This document shows positions 1 through 11,263 of a DNA stretch of 64,000 nucleotides, in pieces. The stretch's first letter is position 1. Every line of letters begins with the position of its first letter. The notes beneath the pieces are model-generated. The model saw only the letters and a program-made list of their open reading frames with translations. It had not been told where the DNA came from and ran no database searches. The DNA is taken from NCBI GenBank assembly GCA_001939145.1, contig LSRX01000282.1, positions 362,353 through 426,352 on the forward strand, given 5' to 3'. Source of the DNA: Symbiodinium microadriaticum. Lineage: Eukaryota > Sar > Dinophyceae > Suessiales > Symbiodiniaceae. The position numbers were made by a program, and so were the translations under genes.

Positions 1-1302
1 GCGCCAAGTCGAAAGTCTTGGCAGGATGTGATGTCGGTTCTGCAGGGGCTCTCCGAGATCGGTGCGAGTGAGGTCTCCAACACCGGCAAGCCTCTTGACG
101 GTTCTGTCTTTCTTGTGTTCGGGCCATTTTTGACTCCTACGAAATCCGGCAGTTTGCAGAACCGTCCAGGTTTGTTCTGCCAGGGCTCTGCATGATCAAG
201 ACGCGCCCCGTGCTCAGCTGGGAGCTGGAAATAGCTGGAACAAATGTGGAAGTCTGTTAGGTTTGTCCCCTGCAGCGAGCTGAATCAGGTGAGAAGCCAG
301 CGACGAAGGCTACCACCCGCATGATGTTCGGGAAGGCGTTTGGGGTTTGGGTTAAAGGGTCAGAGCAAAGCGCTTGCCCACATAGAGACGTCTCGCTCTG
401 CCCAGGCAGGAGGTGCAGATCAAGGCACAGAAAGCTCGGACGATCGTGAAGGCACAGGTGTTGGCGGCGCTCAAGAGCCAGGTGTAAGGGGTTGGCTCTG
501 AGCTGGCACTACAGCTGGCTCCGTGCTTGTCGATGGGGTTCGACGGTGGGCGCGTGAAGCGAGCTGTAGTTTGAGAAATTTGTGCGTGCGCGCTTAGTCG
601 CACAACGTGGACTCCTCTACGTGCCCGCGAGATGGAAAAAGACACGAGCTAGACAGACCTCTCGAATGCTCCTCTACAATTCATGGTCGCAGCGCTGCTT
701 ACTCTCCCGGCTATGTACATTTTCCTCGGAAGGTGAAGCCACGACCGCCCGGTTACTGGACGAGCAGGATTGCCTGGGTTGGGCTCTGCGGGCGTTAGAT
801 GTCGTACACCATTGCACGGCCTTCGGGTTGCGGCATGAGGCATACCGGAGGATTCCAGCTCAAGCTCTGCGCAGTCGGATATTGTACTTGTGTGAGCCTT
901 GCAGACTGGACTGTGGCCCGGGTTCGGAGGAGTTGGAACCCTTTTCACGACGACTTTCGAGCAGAGGCTTGTTATCCGGTCAATATGGCTTCGTGACGTC
1001 ACACATATCCGTGTTGCACTGGGCGGCACAGGGTTGGCTACATTGAGCTCCGAACTATGACTTTTGGCTCGGTGCTTCGGCTGTCATCAACGGAGGTGTC
1101 CGTGGAATCCCTTCGCCACAACGCTTACGTAACGCTTATCCCTAAGCGGTACACAACAGCAGAGCAAGCACGAGAGTTGAACTCTTGCTGGCTGAGGTTA
1201 CCTCGCACAAACACAAACCGAACTGGATTGGATTGCTAGTCGCTGCTAGTCAATCCTACCAGTAGGACAGTCTCATCGCAAAATAGCGCTGCAGTCCTCA
1301 AG
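1..1302 (+). other. unassigned stretch upstream of the PARP exons
   Basis: I recognise no gene here. Frame 1 is open from base 1 and reads SWQDVMSVLQGLSEIGASE before a GAG|GTCTCC junction near base 87, which looks like the end of an exon. A 154-codon open frame at 582-1046 (+) has no recognisable domain. These could be amino-terminal exons of the PARP gene that follows, but I have no direct evidence for that. Confidence 0.3.
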
Positions 1303-4300
1303 GTGAAGGGCTCTCGTATCTGCTTTCGCCCACTGTGCCGTGTCTCTCCTGTGATGGAGGTAGATGTCACCATGGAGCTACGTGACACAGTGCAACAGCT
1401 CTTCGACATGACCACTCGGAAGGACTTTAACTGAGAACTGCACGATTTCAGTGCATGTCGCGCTGGCATGTGCCGTCGGTCAGCCAATCCCAAACCGATC
1501 AAAACAGCTGAGGAGGCTATGGGCATCGGACGCGATGGCTCCTGGGCCACCCACAAATCCTTTCGTGTCCTGCAGGCCAGGGGTGCATCGGCTGGGCTGC
1601 CGTTGGCTCACTGGGACAGTTACGGGTGTAGACACAGCGACGAAGGGAGATGGAGCAATGCAAGATGTGAGTGGCCGCGCGGTCTTTCCGCCAGGTGACA
1701 CGTGTGGAGAACGGCAAGCTGTGGACGGACTATGTGCGCTTTCGGCGCAACATCAGCCGGACGCAGGAGCTCCGTTCTGCAAGCCCGTTGATACCCAGCA
1801 CATGATCATTTCGAGAGGGCCGGGTTTGCAAAACTGAGACAGGGTGTGCCGTTTCAAGTTAACTTGGGAGCTGCACGGTGACTTATGTGATCTTATGATC
1901 TTATGTAAATTCGCACCTGTTGAATTCATTGTGCGATAGGTTGTATTTCAAAAGCGGTGTTCAAGAATACTTAGCAACAGTAAGATATGCATGAGTGGAG
2001 TCGCAGGCCACTATGAGGCGAATGGAGAAGGCCGCCGCATCGCCTTTTGTCGATGCCGAATGTGTTCTGTGTAGTGCAGCTACAGGTATCAAGTCGCTGA
2101 CAGTTCCGCGGGATTGCACATCCAAGACTGACGCTTTGCGGAACTTGCGGACTCGTTCTGTCACGGCTCAGGAAGGCGCTCCTTGTCGCGCCGAGCTGAA
2201 GCGCACGCAGGAGGCGCTGCAGGCCGGGCAGCATTGGCCAGCATCTGGCTGGAATTTTTGAACCTGATGCAATTTCGGATGTTGCGGTTGCAGCCGTCTT
2301 CCTGTGTAATTATGTAGCACTGCAGCACCGGGGCAAGTACAAGTGCTGGTGTTCTGGAGTGGCGATCTCACTCACTCACTCACTCTCTCGCTCACTCTCG
2401 CTCACTCTCACTCTCGGGTCTCTCTGCACGAAGACGTTCCGGTTGTCCCCAGCTCTTGGCAAGGCCATCGATAGTGTTCACGAGGTGGGCCCAAGGGCTT
2501 CCCTGTTCAGTGCGCCATTTTCCCAAACGCAAGTGACCAGATGTGCCCTTGTGAGGTGTATGCGTGTCAATGTATGCTAGTGTGTACGTGGGTTTCTGAC
2601 GCGGAGCGACGAATCAAGCACAGTCTTATCCATCCCCTTTCATTTCCAGCACCGAAATGGCGCCGCCTCGGTCAAAGACTTTGCTTGGACCCTGGCCGCA
2701 CAGCGAATCATGGAGGACATCAGCCGTTTGCCATTGTCTCAGCAAGAGAGCCGAGCAAGACCCCGAAAGCGCGCCGGACTTCCGAGATCAAGTCCTTGTA
2801 CTTGGACACCGAGCGCAACGAGAGGTTAATGTCACACCCTCAAGAGTATCGCGGCTTGCGCCGCGTCATGTGCGCATTAAGAAGAGCGACCGCCAGCTCT
2901 CATGCTTTGATCCGAGGTTCCACGGAAGCCCTGGCGTCGGTGCCAGGCATCCGGCGACAGGGCAGGCATCGAAGGGATCACAATAGATCGGCTGATACAT
3001 GTAGATATTGATCCTGAGATATGCGTGAAGAACTGCCTCCTTAAATGCAATCGTATGCCATGCGCACAGATATTGTCCTATTTCCGCTTGGCAGGTACCG
3101 ACACCTTTTCAACCGTATCTAGGGCTATGCCTTCGGGCATCTTAGTATGCCAAGATGCAAGGGTCCGTCCAACATCCGCTGCCTTCAACATGTCTCGGAA
3201 TGACAGTGACTGATGTGATGGTTTCAGATTTGACAGGTTCTGTTTCCCACCCAGGACACTGTTTTCGTTTGAAGGTGAGCCAGTTGAGTGTGCCATCTTA
3301 CAGAAATTTGTCTGAGAGTTTCTTCATGTTTCCATGCTGAGGGCTACCTGACCAGGAGACCTCGCCGGTTTATGCCATAAAGAGCGCTGGCTTTGATGAC
3401 AGGCGCATCCCTTCAAACATGCATCATCATGCCGAGACATTGGGGTTCGGGTTTTCATGGATCACCGTCTTGGCAAGGCTCGGCAGCGTGAAGGGCATGT
3501 ATGGCTCCGGGACGTACTTTGCGGACCTTTCGTGTGTTTTGGGCTTTTTTGCAGTCAACAGCGGGGTCGTTCTCATGGCACACTTTGCTGTTGAAATAAG
3601 AGCAGGACATGGCTAGCAAGGCCGACCAATACGCCGGGCAGTCTCAGCCCTAGATTCGCCGTTTTGAGCATCTGCTTTTGGTTTGGCTCAGTGATTCCGA
3701 AGACTCTCACAGACCGAGGTACAACCAGCCAGGGTACGCCCTGCTGACACGTTTGTCCGACCGACGGGCAGAATGGGGTCATTTTACTCACTGACGAAAC
3801 CATTTTACTGTATTACATGTTAATAGTATCCCCAAATTCTTAATCTATCCACTGTATATTTTGCTTACCCTCAATCCTTCCATTATGTACATCTGGCCGT
3901 GGTTTTCTGAATGGGTATAAGAGTAGCATGTCTACCAACAGTATCAATTAATACTTATCCTATGCTAAAATTTGTCGAAAAAATCCACATGATATAAAAA
4001 TTGCGCGTGAGATGCAACAAAATTATTCTCACCACTGGGTTTTCTTTTCTCCTCATTATTCTTCTTCAAAAACTCCTCAACATCCTCTTTTGTAATACTT
4101 TTATCCTTCTCTCGGGCATCTTTCAAAGTAGTTGCCCTACTCCCAAACCCCGAGCGGTCATAATATATATCATTAATGCCTCTTTGCTTCTTTGAACTCG
4201 TATACATAATATTAGAAAACTATTGATAGATAAAGTATACATATTTTATCTATGCATAATTTAGTTTCTATAAGAAACCCAATATGTTCAAATGGATGTT

Positions 4301-7300
4301 GACGTTACAGTAGATGCAACAAGCACAACAATTTTCTAAATGATGCCCCCGTAATCATTACATATTCGCTGTGCTGTAAAGTTGCTACATAGTTGTTTGC
4401 TTTCAAAACTGAACGAAGTGTTACATTTCTTGCACCTGCTCTTAAACATTTTCAAACACCATACATGGGTTATGTATTCTTCCTCATTTATCTCTCTCCT
4501 TGCTTTCCTGTCTTGTAGTTTGCAATTCACCACCTTGTTTTTGCAGTTTCGGATTGAAACATGTTTGCCCGTTTGTTTATCAAAACTTGGGTTGGTATGA
4601 ATGAAACTGGACTTGCAAGTTGCAAAAATAAAATCAACACATCGGGTCACTGCGCGCCACAGCCAGTCTCTATTCGCTATTGGTAAATTTTACTCATGTC
4701 ATACTCCCCTTTACACTCGCCCCCTGACTTGAATGACATGTGGCACAAACAAATGAACTTGGCATCTACAACCGCTTCAAATGGCATAAACTTGTCTTCA
4801 GCATCTGCTATGTTCTGTAATGTTAATTGTAACCGTAGTTCATCTTGCTTTATACTCGCAATGTTATACCGCACATTTAGAGTTACCCTTGGTTGTGTAA
4901 TCCATTTTCTGGCAAGTAGTATTTCACGCACTTCGTATTAATCTTTCTTGTTTAACTTGTTTCTAATTTCATTTGCTACATTTCGGTATCTTATGTTAGC
5001 ATAGGCAATGTTATGCTCCGATGCCATGATGTCGTCAGTCGTTTCGAAAAATTTCAGTATAATCTCTTCCAGTGGCAACTTATTTGAAAATAAAACCAGA
5101 CATCGTCATACATGTTATTGATGATTTCCCTGTTTCTGTCTCCTTTTTCGCTGCCCTTCGCACCCACTCTTTTACAAACCGTTAAGGAGATATTGTTTTT
5201 GAGTTCTATCTCCAAGCAGTTGTCTACATATGTTGTTGGGTTCTAACAGTTAGTCATAACTTCCCACCATTTGTAATTGCCTAACATCGCCTGGCGCAGC
5301 TACAATTTTGTCTGGGGAAGTAATGAGATACATTCAATAGCACTACATAAGATAATGCTTAATCAGTGTGCTAATCTTGTGGGGATTGGTTTTGATTTAT
5401 TATCAAGTCAGTTATGTATATATGCAATGTATGTAGATGAATTTATACGTAGTATCATTTATTGTTAATTATAAATTTGAATGTGAATATTTAAACCATA
5501 TGATATTAAGTGCTGTCCGAGTTGTAAAGATATGCCGTGATACACAATGCTTCCGTAGTTTGAATAAAAACAAAGATCATAACAAATTATGTAGAAGATG
5601 CTTAAATAGCACGACTGGTTACAAAAACATGTCGTTGTAANTTGAGTAAAACCAATCAATCGCATTAGCTGTCAAAAGATTTTAGAGAAGTTGGAACTCA
5701 TTGACCAGAAACCCGATGAATCAATCACCAAACCAAAACCGGCTAAACAACCAATGGATAAATATAGTGATGCTTGTAGGAATAAGAGATGTGTATATGT
5801 TAAGGACATTAAGTTTCCAAAGAAAAGGACATTAGAGTATTATGAGATTGAATTTGACGACCGACATCATATTACATTTATTCTGTGTTTTTTTAAGAAC
5901 CTTATACAGAAATATTAAGCATAATATGTATGTATGTATATATCATATGTTTAGTCATGAGGAACAGGAGGAAATCATGGGTATGTTTTTTTGTAATGCA
6001 TTTCAAATGAAAGTTGTCATTCAAGATAAAGCGAGTGTGTGTAAGAATTGTAAGTTTAACCAACAGAATATGAGTTCATATAAGTTGAATATACTTGATA
6101 TTATTGTTGAACATATTATACATATAATTATGAAGAATGCGAGGTGTGTAAAACTTTGCAAAAAGTGAAGGAGAATGTTTATGATTGTAGTATGAAAAGA
6201 TTTGAGAATGAGATTGAGGCAGTTGAGGACAAACATAGAGACAGTATAAAAGAATTGTGACGGAGAACTGGAAACACCAAATACATTATTATGTTAGTTT
6301 TCGAATTTTAATCCGTTTCCTTCATAGACGAAGGTATTGAAGCAACTATTAAACAGGTGATGATACATTTTACAATAAAGACATCCATAAAGATATTAAG
6401 TCTCTTTCTGAAACATTATTCTTTCTTCTTATGGAAACCTGTTTACACAAAGTATCGCAACAAAATAGTCAATGAATATGATGAAACAACTGATAAAAAT
6501 CATGATACAAAAACTATGTTTTAATAACTTTGGCAAGCAATTAGGTATGGTGGTCAATGTCATTAACCAAAATCTGGGTTATATCACAAACGATGGAGAA
6601 CACAATAAACTTGAATATAAATTGTATTCAACAGCAACTTTACCTTGGATCAAAAATTGATGACAAATATACATTATGAGGATGGTGATTCATGTGCAAG
6701 ATATGTTGATGATAGATTTCCTTAGTTAACATACTAACAATTATGTTTGTTATTATATTCTTCTATGTAAATGTAGTTTCCAAGTTCAGGGTTATGGTCT
6801 TTTGATTTTTTCTATTAGGGTCGCTGACCCCACACCCTATGCGATTACATGGGCAGACCTCATCAGGATGTTGGTTATAGAATGGATAGGTAAGGTTATG
6901 GATTGTTTAGAAGCTTTGTGGTTTGAGTTGTGTTATGGATTATTGTCGTATTTGTTTTGGGAGGTGCTTTGTGTTTTGGGTTGTGTTCAGGAATATTATG
7001 GATGATTGTATTTGTGTTGGGAGGTGCTTTGTGTTTTGTGGGATTGAAGGGTTGAATTATTCGGCCGGTTGAGAAATGGGGTGAAAATGTAGGGGGGGGG
7101 TATGGGATGTGAGGTGTGGGGTCAGCATCTGCTTGCTCCCAAGTCCCCGGAGCCGATCACTATGCGTTTTGAATCAAGCGGATCTGAGCAACAGCCCGAC
7201 AACATGCTAGCTTCATGGGAATCCACAGCGCCTTGGCCAATGTTGGTGCTTGCTAAGACGAGCTGTTTGCCCGTTTTGCACAATGCCGCACCGATCAACG

Positions 7301-8895
7301 GCTGTCGAGAAGCAGCCAATGTTCGAGATGACGACATGATGTTAACACATTTGGCCGCGTACGAAGCTGATATTCGTTTCCAGAAAGTACTTGCTGATTG
7401 TGACTGTAAGTTCGTTATTGATTACCAACATGCTTTGCATAAATACTTCCAATAAATTCTGAGGGATTGTTCTGATGGTGGCCAAAGTCGTTTGGATGGG
7501 TCACCTGCTCAGGCTCTCATCCTCCCCGGAATAGCAATGTCCCTGGTGAACACGGAGTGCGAAGTGGGTTTGGCCAGGGCAGCATCGGCGAACGCGCCAC
7601 GATATTCCTGTCACGTGTCACACTGGGATGCCCTGGCCTCAGAAAGGTCTTAGCGGTATCGGTACAACTCGGTAGGCCGTTCGCAGAAGTGCTGGTAGCT
7701 CGGAGTGCTCTGAGGTACAGGGCTTCGCATTGCTGCTACTAATCAAAGGGCTTCAGCGCCCCTCACTTTGGTGGGACTCATCTTGGAAGGTTTCCAGCAC
7801 GCATAGACGCACGTGGTCAAGGCGAGGAGAAGGCATTCAGCAGTGAGTGTTTTCTTCGGGCTCACCGAGTTCGGAGTAAGGGTGGTTTGGGAATGGAGAC
7901 CGCGAGGGGCAAATTGAGCCCTAAGCTTTGCTGCACATACGCCGTTCGAGGTCCGTACAAGACGAACCAATCACTGGAGCAGCTCAGGCGGCCGCCTTGC
8001 GTGCAAGGCGCCAGAATTTCGTCGGAATTTCGCAACAGTTCAGGAATAAGGGGAGGTTACAGCCTTGATTGCGAGGCCAGAGCCTTCAAACAGATGGCCT
8101 TTCGCCAGGCCACTTCGACCTGAACTTGTTCTGGAACGACGAGGCTTTTCAGCTTTGCAGCTGCGACTTTGATACCGACATCTGCGAACAATGTGACAAT
8201 GACTTCGAGTACTTCAATCAAGCTTAAGTCTCCGAGCCCCCATTCATTCTGGAGCTCGCGGCCAGGGACTTGCAAATCGTGTGATCCCCGACCATCACCC
8301 CCTAGCCCAGCTTGTCATGGTGCCTGCAAAATTTCACCTGGAATTTGGGGAGAAGACCAAGGACGTGTGACAAAGCCCCCCATCTGAGAAACCCCGAAGG
8401 TTCACATCGGTCGACCGTGGCGGGAGAAAGGGGTCCGGAGCTCATGGCCGATCGGCTTTACTTGAAGCCTTATGCACCGAAGTGGGGATGGCAAGCTGCT
8501 TAGGTTGTAGCGGCCCATTCATACCCAAAGAAATAAAGCCGGCATTGGCATCAAATCCCATAGCCTTCGCAGCTCGAGGTGCCGCTGTGCATTTGCAGCC
8601 ATGAGCGCTTTGACTCTGTGATGGGCGACTTCGGCATTGACGGCCAGATGAAGCAGTGCAGAGCCTACCTTTTTGCCCGAAAGAATTCCGCACAGCTTTT
8701 CGCAATGTTCGAGCAGAATGCCTCACCGAGAAGCTGAGCCACAGAAACTATCATGTAAGTCACGAACCTGTATCAGAAACGCTGTCGCCATCCTGGTAAG
8801 AGCGTCAACTCATGATTCCAAGGTATCGCGAGTTCGTCGTCTACGAGAAGCAATGCTATCCGGAGTTCTGCGTCATCTACGAGCGCATGCCCTGA
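1303..8895 (+). CDS. PARP-type ADP-ribosyltransferase, multi-exon, interrupted by a virus-bearing intron
   Basis: The family transfers ADP-ribose from NAD+ to proteins. Seen: an amino-terminal exon near 1303-1431 (LFDMTTRKDF), a block at 1695-~1780 (VENGKLWTDYVRFRRNI, typical of the start of the catalytic fold), then phase-matched exons 3342-3402 (AIKSAGFDDR), 3478-3531 (GMYGSGTYFADLS), 3617-3640 (SKADQYAG), 7583-7629 (GERATIFLSRVTLG), 7951-8000 (LRRPPC), 8579-8652 (HERFDSVMGDFGIDGQMK) and 8823-8895 (YREFVVYEKQCYPEFCVIYE), stop TGA 8893-8895. The Tyr of GTYFAD and the Glu of YPEF supply two of the H-Y-E catalytic residues. The exon with the HG motif was not located; exon 3342 begins in the phase needed to complete His-Gly. 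Introns begin GC at 3403, 7630 and 8653, and GT at 3532, 3641 and 8001. Exon-like sequence lies between 1780 and 3340 but I could not place it. The initiator codon is unknown. Substrate and subtype cannot be told. Confidence 0.8.
2367..2416. repeat. CTCA/CTCT microsatellite
   Basis: Imperfect CTCA and CTCG repeats form a short pyrimidine-rich tract, probably in an intron of the PARP gene. Confidence 0.9.
3895..4207 (-). pseudogene. decayed rve-type integrase of the Polinton/virus kind
   Basis: Reading the minus strand from 4207, an 80-codon frame carries the pattern typical of the amino-terminal part of these integrases: a Tyr-rich start, GFGS, ATLKDAREKDKSITKEDV and a VDFF block that precedes the catalytic core. 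The frame then stops (3965-3967). The next conserved block, VLIDTVGRHATLIPI, is in another frame at about 3954-3900, and further stops follow in all frames. Integrases of this class insert linear DNA into host chromosomes. Seen: the motifs and the breaks. Inferred: the family, by resemblance only. The catalytic acidic triad is not intact. Confidence 0.6.
4336..4650 (-). CDS. small zinc-ribbon-like protein of the AT-rich element (unknown function)
   Basis: This is an uninterrupted 104-codon frame on the same strand as the integrase and helicase remnants and between them. It is Lys/Arg-rich and contains a CKKC pair (RCKKCNTSFSF) followed by further Cys residues, which suggests a metal-binding ribbon. 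I recognise no family. It may be a leftover of a larger gene of the element; its start codon is simply the first ATG of the open frame. Confidence 0.3.
   Translation of the reverse strand: MTRCVDFIFATCKSSFIHTNPSFDKQTGKHVSIRNCKNKVVNCKLQDRKARREINEEEYITHVWCLKMFKSRCKKCNTSFSFESKQLCSNFTAQRICNDYGGII
4677..5275 (-). pseudogene. decayed SF1-type helicase of the kind found in large DNA viruses and Polinton-like viruses
   Basis: Reading the minus strand from about 5275, conserved-looking blocks fall in successive frames with stops between them: NYKWWEVMTN, then EIINNMYDDVWFYF, then NIAYANIRYRNVANEI (a block like the N-x-T-R region before helicase motif V), then EILLARKW, VTLNVRYNIASI and, near the end, FICLCHMSFKSGGE. 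The last corresponds in position to the C-x-T-C-H-S-x-Q-G motif of viral SF1 helicases but has lost key residues. At least two stops and one frame change break it (an early stop near 5250 and another near 4940). These helicases unwind DNA during replication of the element. Family call by resemblance; precise group uncertain. Confidence 0.5.
5437..6236 (+). pseudogene. AT-rich plus-strand frames of the element, Cys-rich, function unknown
   Basis: Several short overlapping frames (5437-5640, 5691-5918, 5842-6168) read away from the minus-strand genes. They contain possible metal-binding pairs (KICRDTQC followed by LCRRC; VCKNCKF; ECEVCKTLQKV) and lysine-rich, charged segments. The pieces look like one or two former genes broken by frame changes. 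An ambiguous base sits at 5641. I do not recognise a family. Confidence 0.3.
6472..6660 (+). CDS. 62-codon open frame of unknown function in the AT-rich element
   Basis: An open frame rich in Asn, Ile and Lys, as expected from its base composition, ends in STATLPWIKN. Its upstream part is open in another frame, so it is probably the 3' end of a broken gene. No domain was recognised. Confidence 0.2.
   Translation: MNMMKQLIKIMIQKLCFNNFGKQLGMVVNVINQNLGYITNDGEHNKLEYKLYSTATLPWIKN
6823..7126. repeat. 14-bp inverted repeat enclosing a G/T-rich tandem duplication
   Basis: GCTGACCCCACACC at 6823-6836 is perfectly complementary to GGTGTGGGGTCAGC at 7113-7126. Between the arms, GAGGTGCTTTGTGTTTTG occurs twice, at 60-bp spacing (6961-6978 and 7021-7038), within two diverged copies of a longer unit. 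This marks the right edge of the AT-rich insert. Confidence 0.75.
7102..7455 (+). CDS. 117-codon open frame in the PARP intron, unknown
   Basis: An uninterrupted frame just right of the AT-rich insert, with host-like composition. It contains no domain I recognise, and it lies inside the intron inferred from PARP exon phases, so it may be chance. An alternative is that it is a small nested gene. Confidence 0.15.
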   Translation: MGCEVWGQHLLAPKSPEPITMRFESSGSEQQPDNMLASWESTAPWPMLVLAKTSCLPVLHNAAPINGCREAANVRDDDMMLTHLAAYEADIRFQKVLADCDCKFVIDYQHALHKYFQ

Positions 8896-9676
8896 GCTGG
8901 TGCTGCCATGAAGTGGCCACAGCCTATCTCACAATCAGCCCTGAGGGGCATTGGTCATGAAGGTAATCCTTGCGGCTTAGCCGCTTGAGATCCTTTCACC
9001 ATCGACCGCAGCCATGGACCATGTGCCCAGATGTGCCCAGTTTCGCAGAAGGCCATGAAAACACATGATGCAGCAGCGGCACTAGGCCTCCCTTCACCTA
9101 GCATTATGGCTCGCATCCTACATTCTCAGCCAGCTGTTCAACCATTCGCAACTTCAAAAGCCGAGGCGGATGCCTTGCAGATTCGCTCTTTGTTCCTGCG
9201 CTGTCGGGGCCCTGGGATACGACAGTCGGACGGTAAGTCTCGGACTTTGTTTTTGCCAAAAGCGTCTGCATGCAGCGCTTGTTGAGTGCTGTGGTGGGCC
9301 CAACATACCGCTCAGGCGTGGAGGGCATCAACGAGATCCTGTCAGTGCCGACTGCGCCGAGGTCACACAAGCGGCACCGAAACTAGCAAGACCATACCGG
9401 GTTTGCCGTTGACACTATTCGATCTGGCGGCAAGGGAGACAGATGCGGGTGCATGTGGCCACAGATAAGCGTCCAGCGAAATCGGAGTTACGCAGTGAAG
9501 TCGATGGTAGGCATCGAAGGCAGCTCGTTCAGCAAAAGTCCCTGCAGGATTCTTTCGGACAGCTTCTCCATCCTAGGGGGACCTTTGGCAGAGCAGTGCC
9601 GGCCTCAGCAAGTCTTAGCCTCCTCAGCTTCAGCTCTAGAAGGGCTGGGGAGATGCGAAGAAGTCCCCGGGCGCAG
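8896..9676. other. intergenic stretch after the PARP gene
   Basis: No gene is recognised. Short frames at 9031-9285 and 9170-9412 overlap in different frames and show no domain. The next supported exon starts at 9677. Confidence 0.4.
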
Positions 9677-10100
9677 GATCTCGAAGGCGGCCACGGATGT
9701 GATCGCCGAGCACTTCGACGAGTACTGCACCGCAGAGCTCCAGCTCGGGCCCCGGCCCAGCGTCAGAGAGGTGAGCGAAACCTTCCTTATAAAGCTTAAA
9801 GCCGTTTCTCTGTAAGACCTCGAGAGCAGGCGCTTGCCTCCGAGCACCTTGGCCCAAATCCTGCGGAGAGACGACATCTCCGTTATGCATGAGAACGAGG
9901 CCCGTCGGCCCTGAACTTCAGACCATGCGCAAATTGTCGCAACTGCGAGAAGCAGCGTCAGCCGTCTCGGATTTCGCACGCATAGCGTTGGAACTGCGGA
10001 CCTGCCCGAATTCAGATCTTCGACTTCGTGGCGGATGCAGCGCAGAACCTGACCTTCAGCGGAAGGGCGGCCGAGGCACGTCAGCAAGTCTTGCCAATAC
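9677..10100 (+). CDS. unknown multi-exon gene (at least two phase-matched exons)
   Basis: Exon 9677-9770 (GCGCAG|G...GAGAG|GTGAGC) encodes a helical, acidic stretch beginning ISKAATDVIAEHFDEY and ends in phase 0. Exon 10016 onward (TTCAG|ATC) continues in phase 0 with IFDFVADAAQNLTFSG and probably leaves at CAA|GTCTTG near 10089. A possible later exon near 10276-10440 encodes ECIERMIGSALAVACLLFRF, which is hydrophobic enough to be a membrane segment. The amino-acid pattern and splice signals support a real gene, but I do not recognise the family, and neither end is located. Confidence 0.4.
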
Positions 10101-10439
10101 TCTCTGAAATATAATTGGCGTGAAGTGCATGTTGGGGAGGCGACGCAGCTCTGGCAGCCCATGCCTTGAGCCACTGTTTCTTTATCACTTGCCTTAGCCC
10201 TTGAAGCAACGACGCAGCGCTTCCGCCAAGGTCCATCCGCTTCGGCGCCCTCTCCAACAGTTACATGGCCGGGTCGCCGAGAGTGCATTGAACGGATGAT
10301 CGGTTCTGCACTGGCCGTAGCCTGCCTCCTCTTCCGGTTCCTTCAGGTCCGGGCGGCCCAGGTCGAGACGATCCCGCGGATGACGCTCATCTGGTCCAAG
10401 GCACGGGCCCACATCGCCCGTCTTGCGGAGCCACGGAGT

Positions 10440-11260
10440 CCTCGCAGTCAGAGGTCCTGAATCGCAACGGCAACCAGGCCCTTGAGGCCTGCTCGGTGAA
10501 TCCGTGCGACGTGACTCCTTGCAGATCCTTGTGGACTGGCATTGACATGTCCATGATGCCCCCGCATGGCAGAAGCTGATGAACGAGCAGTGCCTCTCCG
10601 AGGGTTGGCCTATCCCAGCTGCGCCAAATCCGAGGAAGCCCTTCAAGGACTGCGGCACAGTCAAGCATGCGTGGGGGCTCCCGTCACATGGTGGCATAGG
10701 ATTCATAGCTAAAGGCGGCGGAGCGTGTATCCAAACGCAGTCATGATGGGTGCGATCGCATTGTCTGATGAGTTGTCTGCAGGACATGACTTGCCTGGAC
10801 CTCGACGTGTTTGCTTAGCGAGCATGGTGTATCCGAGTAGTAATGGCAGGAAGAGAACAAGGTATGCTGGTGATTCGTACATAACCACAACCACAACCTC
10901 AGGCACGGGGTTCGGCAGCTACGCTCTGCATGCTTGATTTCTGTATCGAGCTACATTCATTGTCGGCTTGCCTTTTTGGCTTGTGCCTGCTAGCTAGAGC
11001 CAAAAACTGGCTCGCCAGAGAAACCTTTGACCACCCGCCCGCTCTTGGACACCGCCCTCCCGTGGAGTAGTCCGTGCCGGAGGGTTGTGACGAGTTTTTA
11101 GAGCATTGGGGCTGCATGTGTGACATACCTCCTTGCAGAAGTCGATGCGGGGCATGATGTGTCCAGTTGGTCGCTGTGATCGGTCGAACATTCGACGACT
11201 CGACAGTTGTTCTGCGGGACCCGGTGAACCACCGGTAGATCCAGTGCTTTACTACGTAGG
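10440..11260. other. stretch with no recognised gene
   Basis: Two overlapping frames near 10560-10730 look weakly exon-like but disagree on frame. Nothing else is recognisable. Confidence 0.35.
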
Positions 11261-11263
11261 TAC

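Larger units (their letters stand above)
3775..7124. mobile_element. degraded Polinton-like or viral DNA element inside a PARP intron
   Basis: Base composition changes abruptly from GC-rich host sequence to strongly AT-rich sequence between about 3.79 and 7.09 kb. The whole segment lies in the intron 3641-7582 between two PARP exons whose phases match. On the minus strand are remnants of an rve-type integrase and a viral-type SF1 helicase. On the plus strand are short Cys-rich frames. This divergent layout, together with the gene pair, resembles Polintons and Polinton-like viruses of algae; that classification is inference, because no capsid or polymerase gene was recognised. GGGGTCA occurs at 3775-3781 and 7118-7124, and inverted as TGACCCC at 6825-6831, so these may mark the ends. 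All genes are broken by stops or frame changes, so the element looks dead. Confidence 0.6.

Noticed and set aside
1055-1080. TTTTGGCTC match to the dinoflagellate spliced leader
   Set aside because: Only nine bases match and the rest of the leader is absent; a relic leader needs a longer match.
8110-8225. Exon-like frame rich in Cys and Asp (LFWNDEAFQLCSCDFD)
   Set aside because: It lies in the PARP intron 8001-8578, whose flanking exons join in phase without it; the antisense is equally open.
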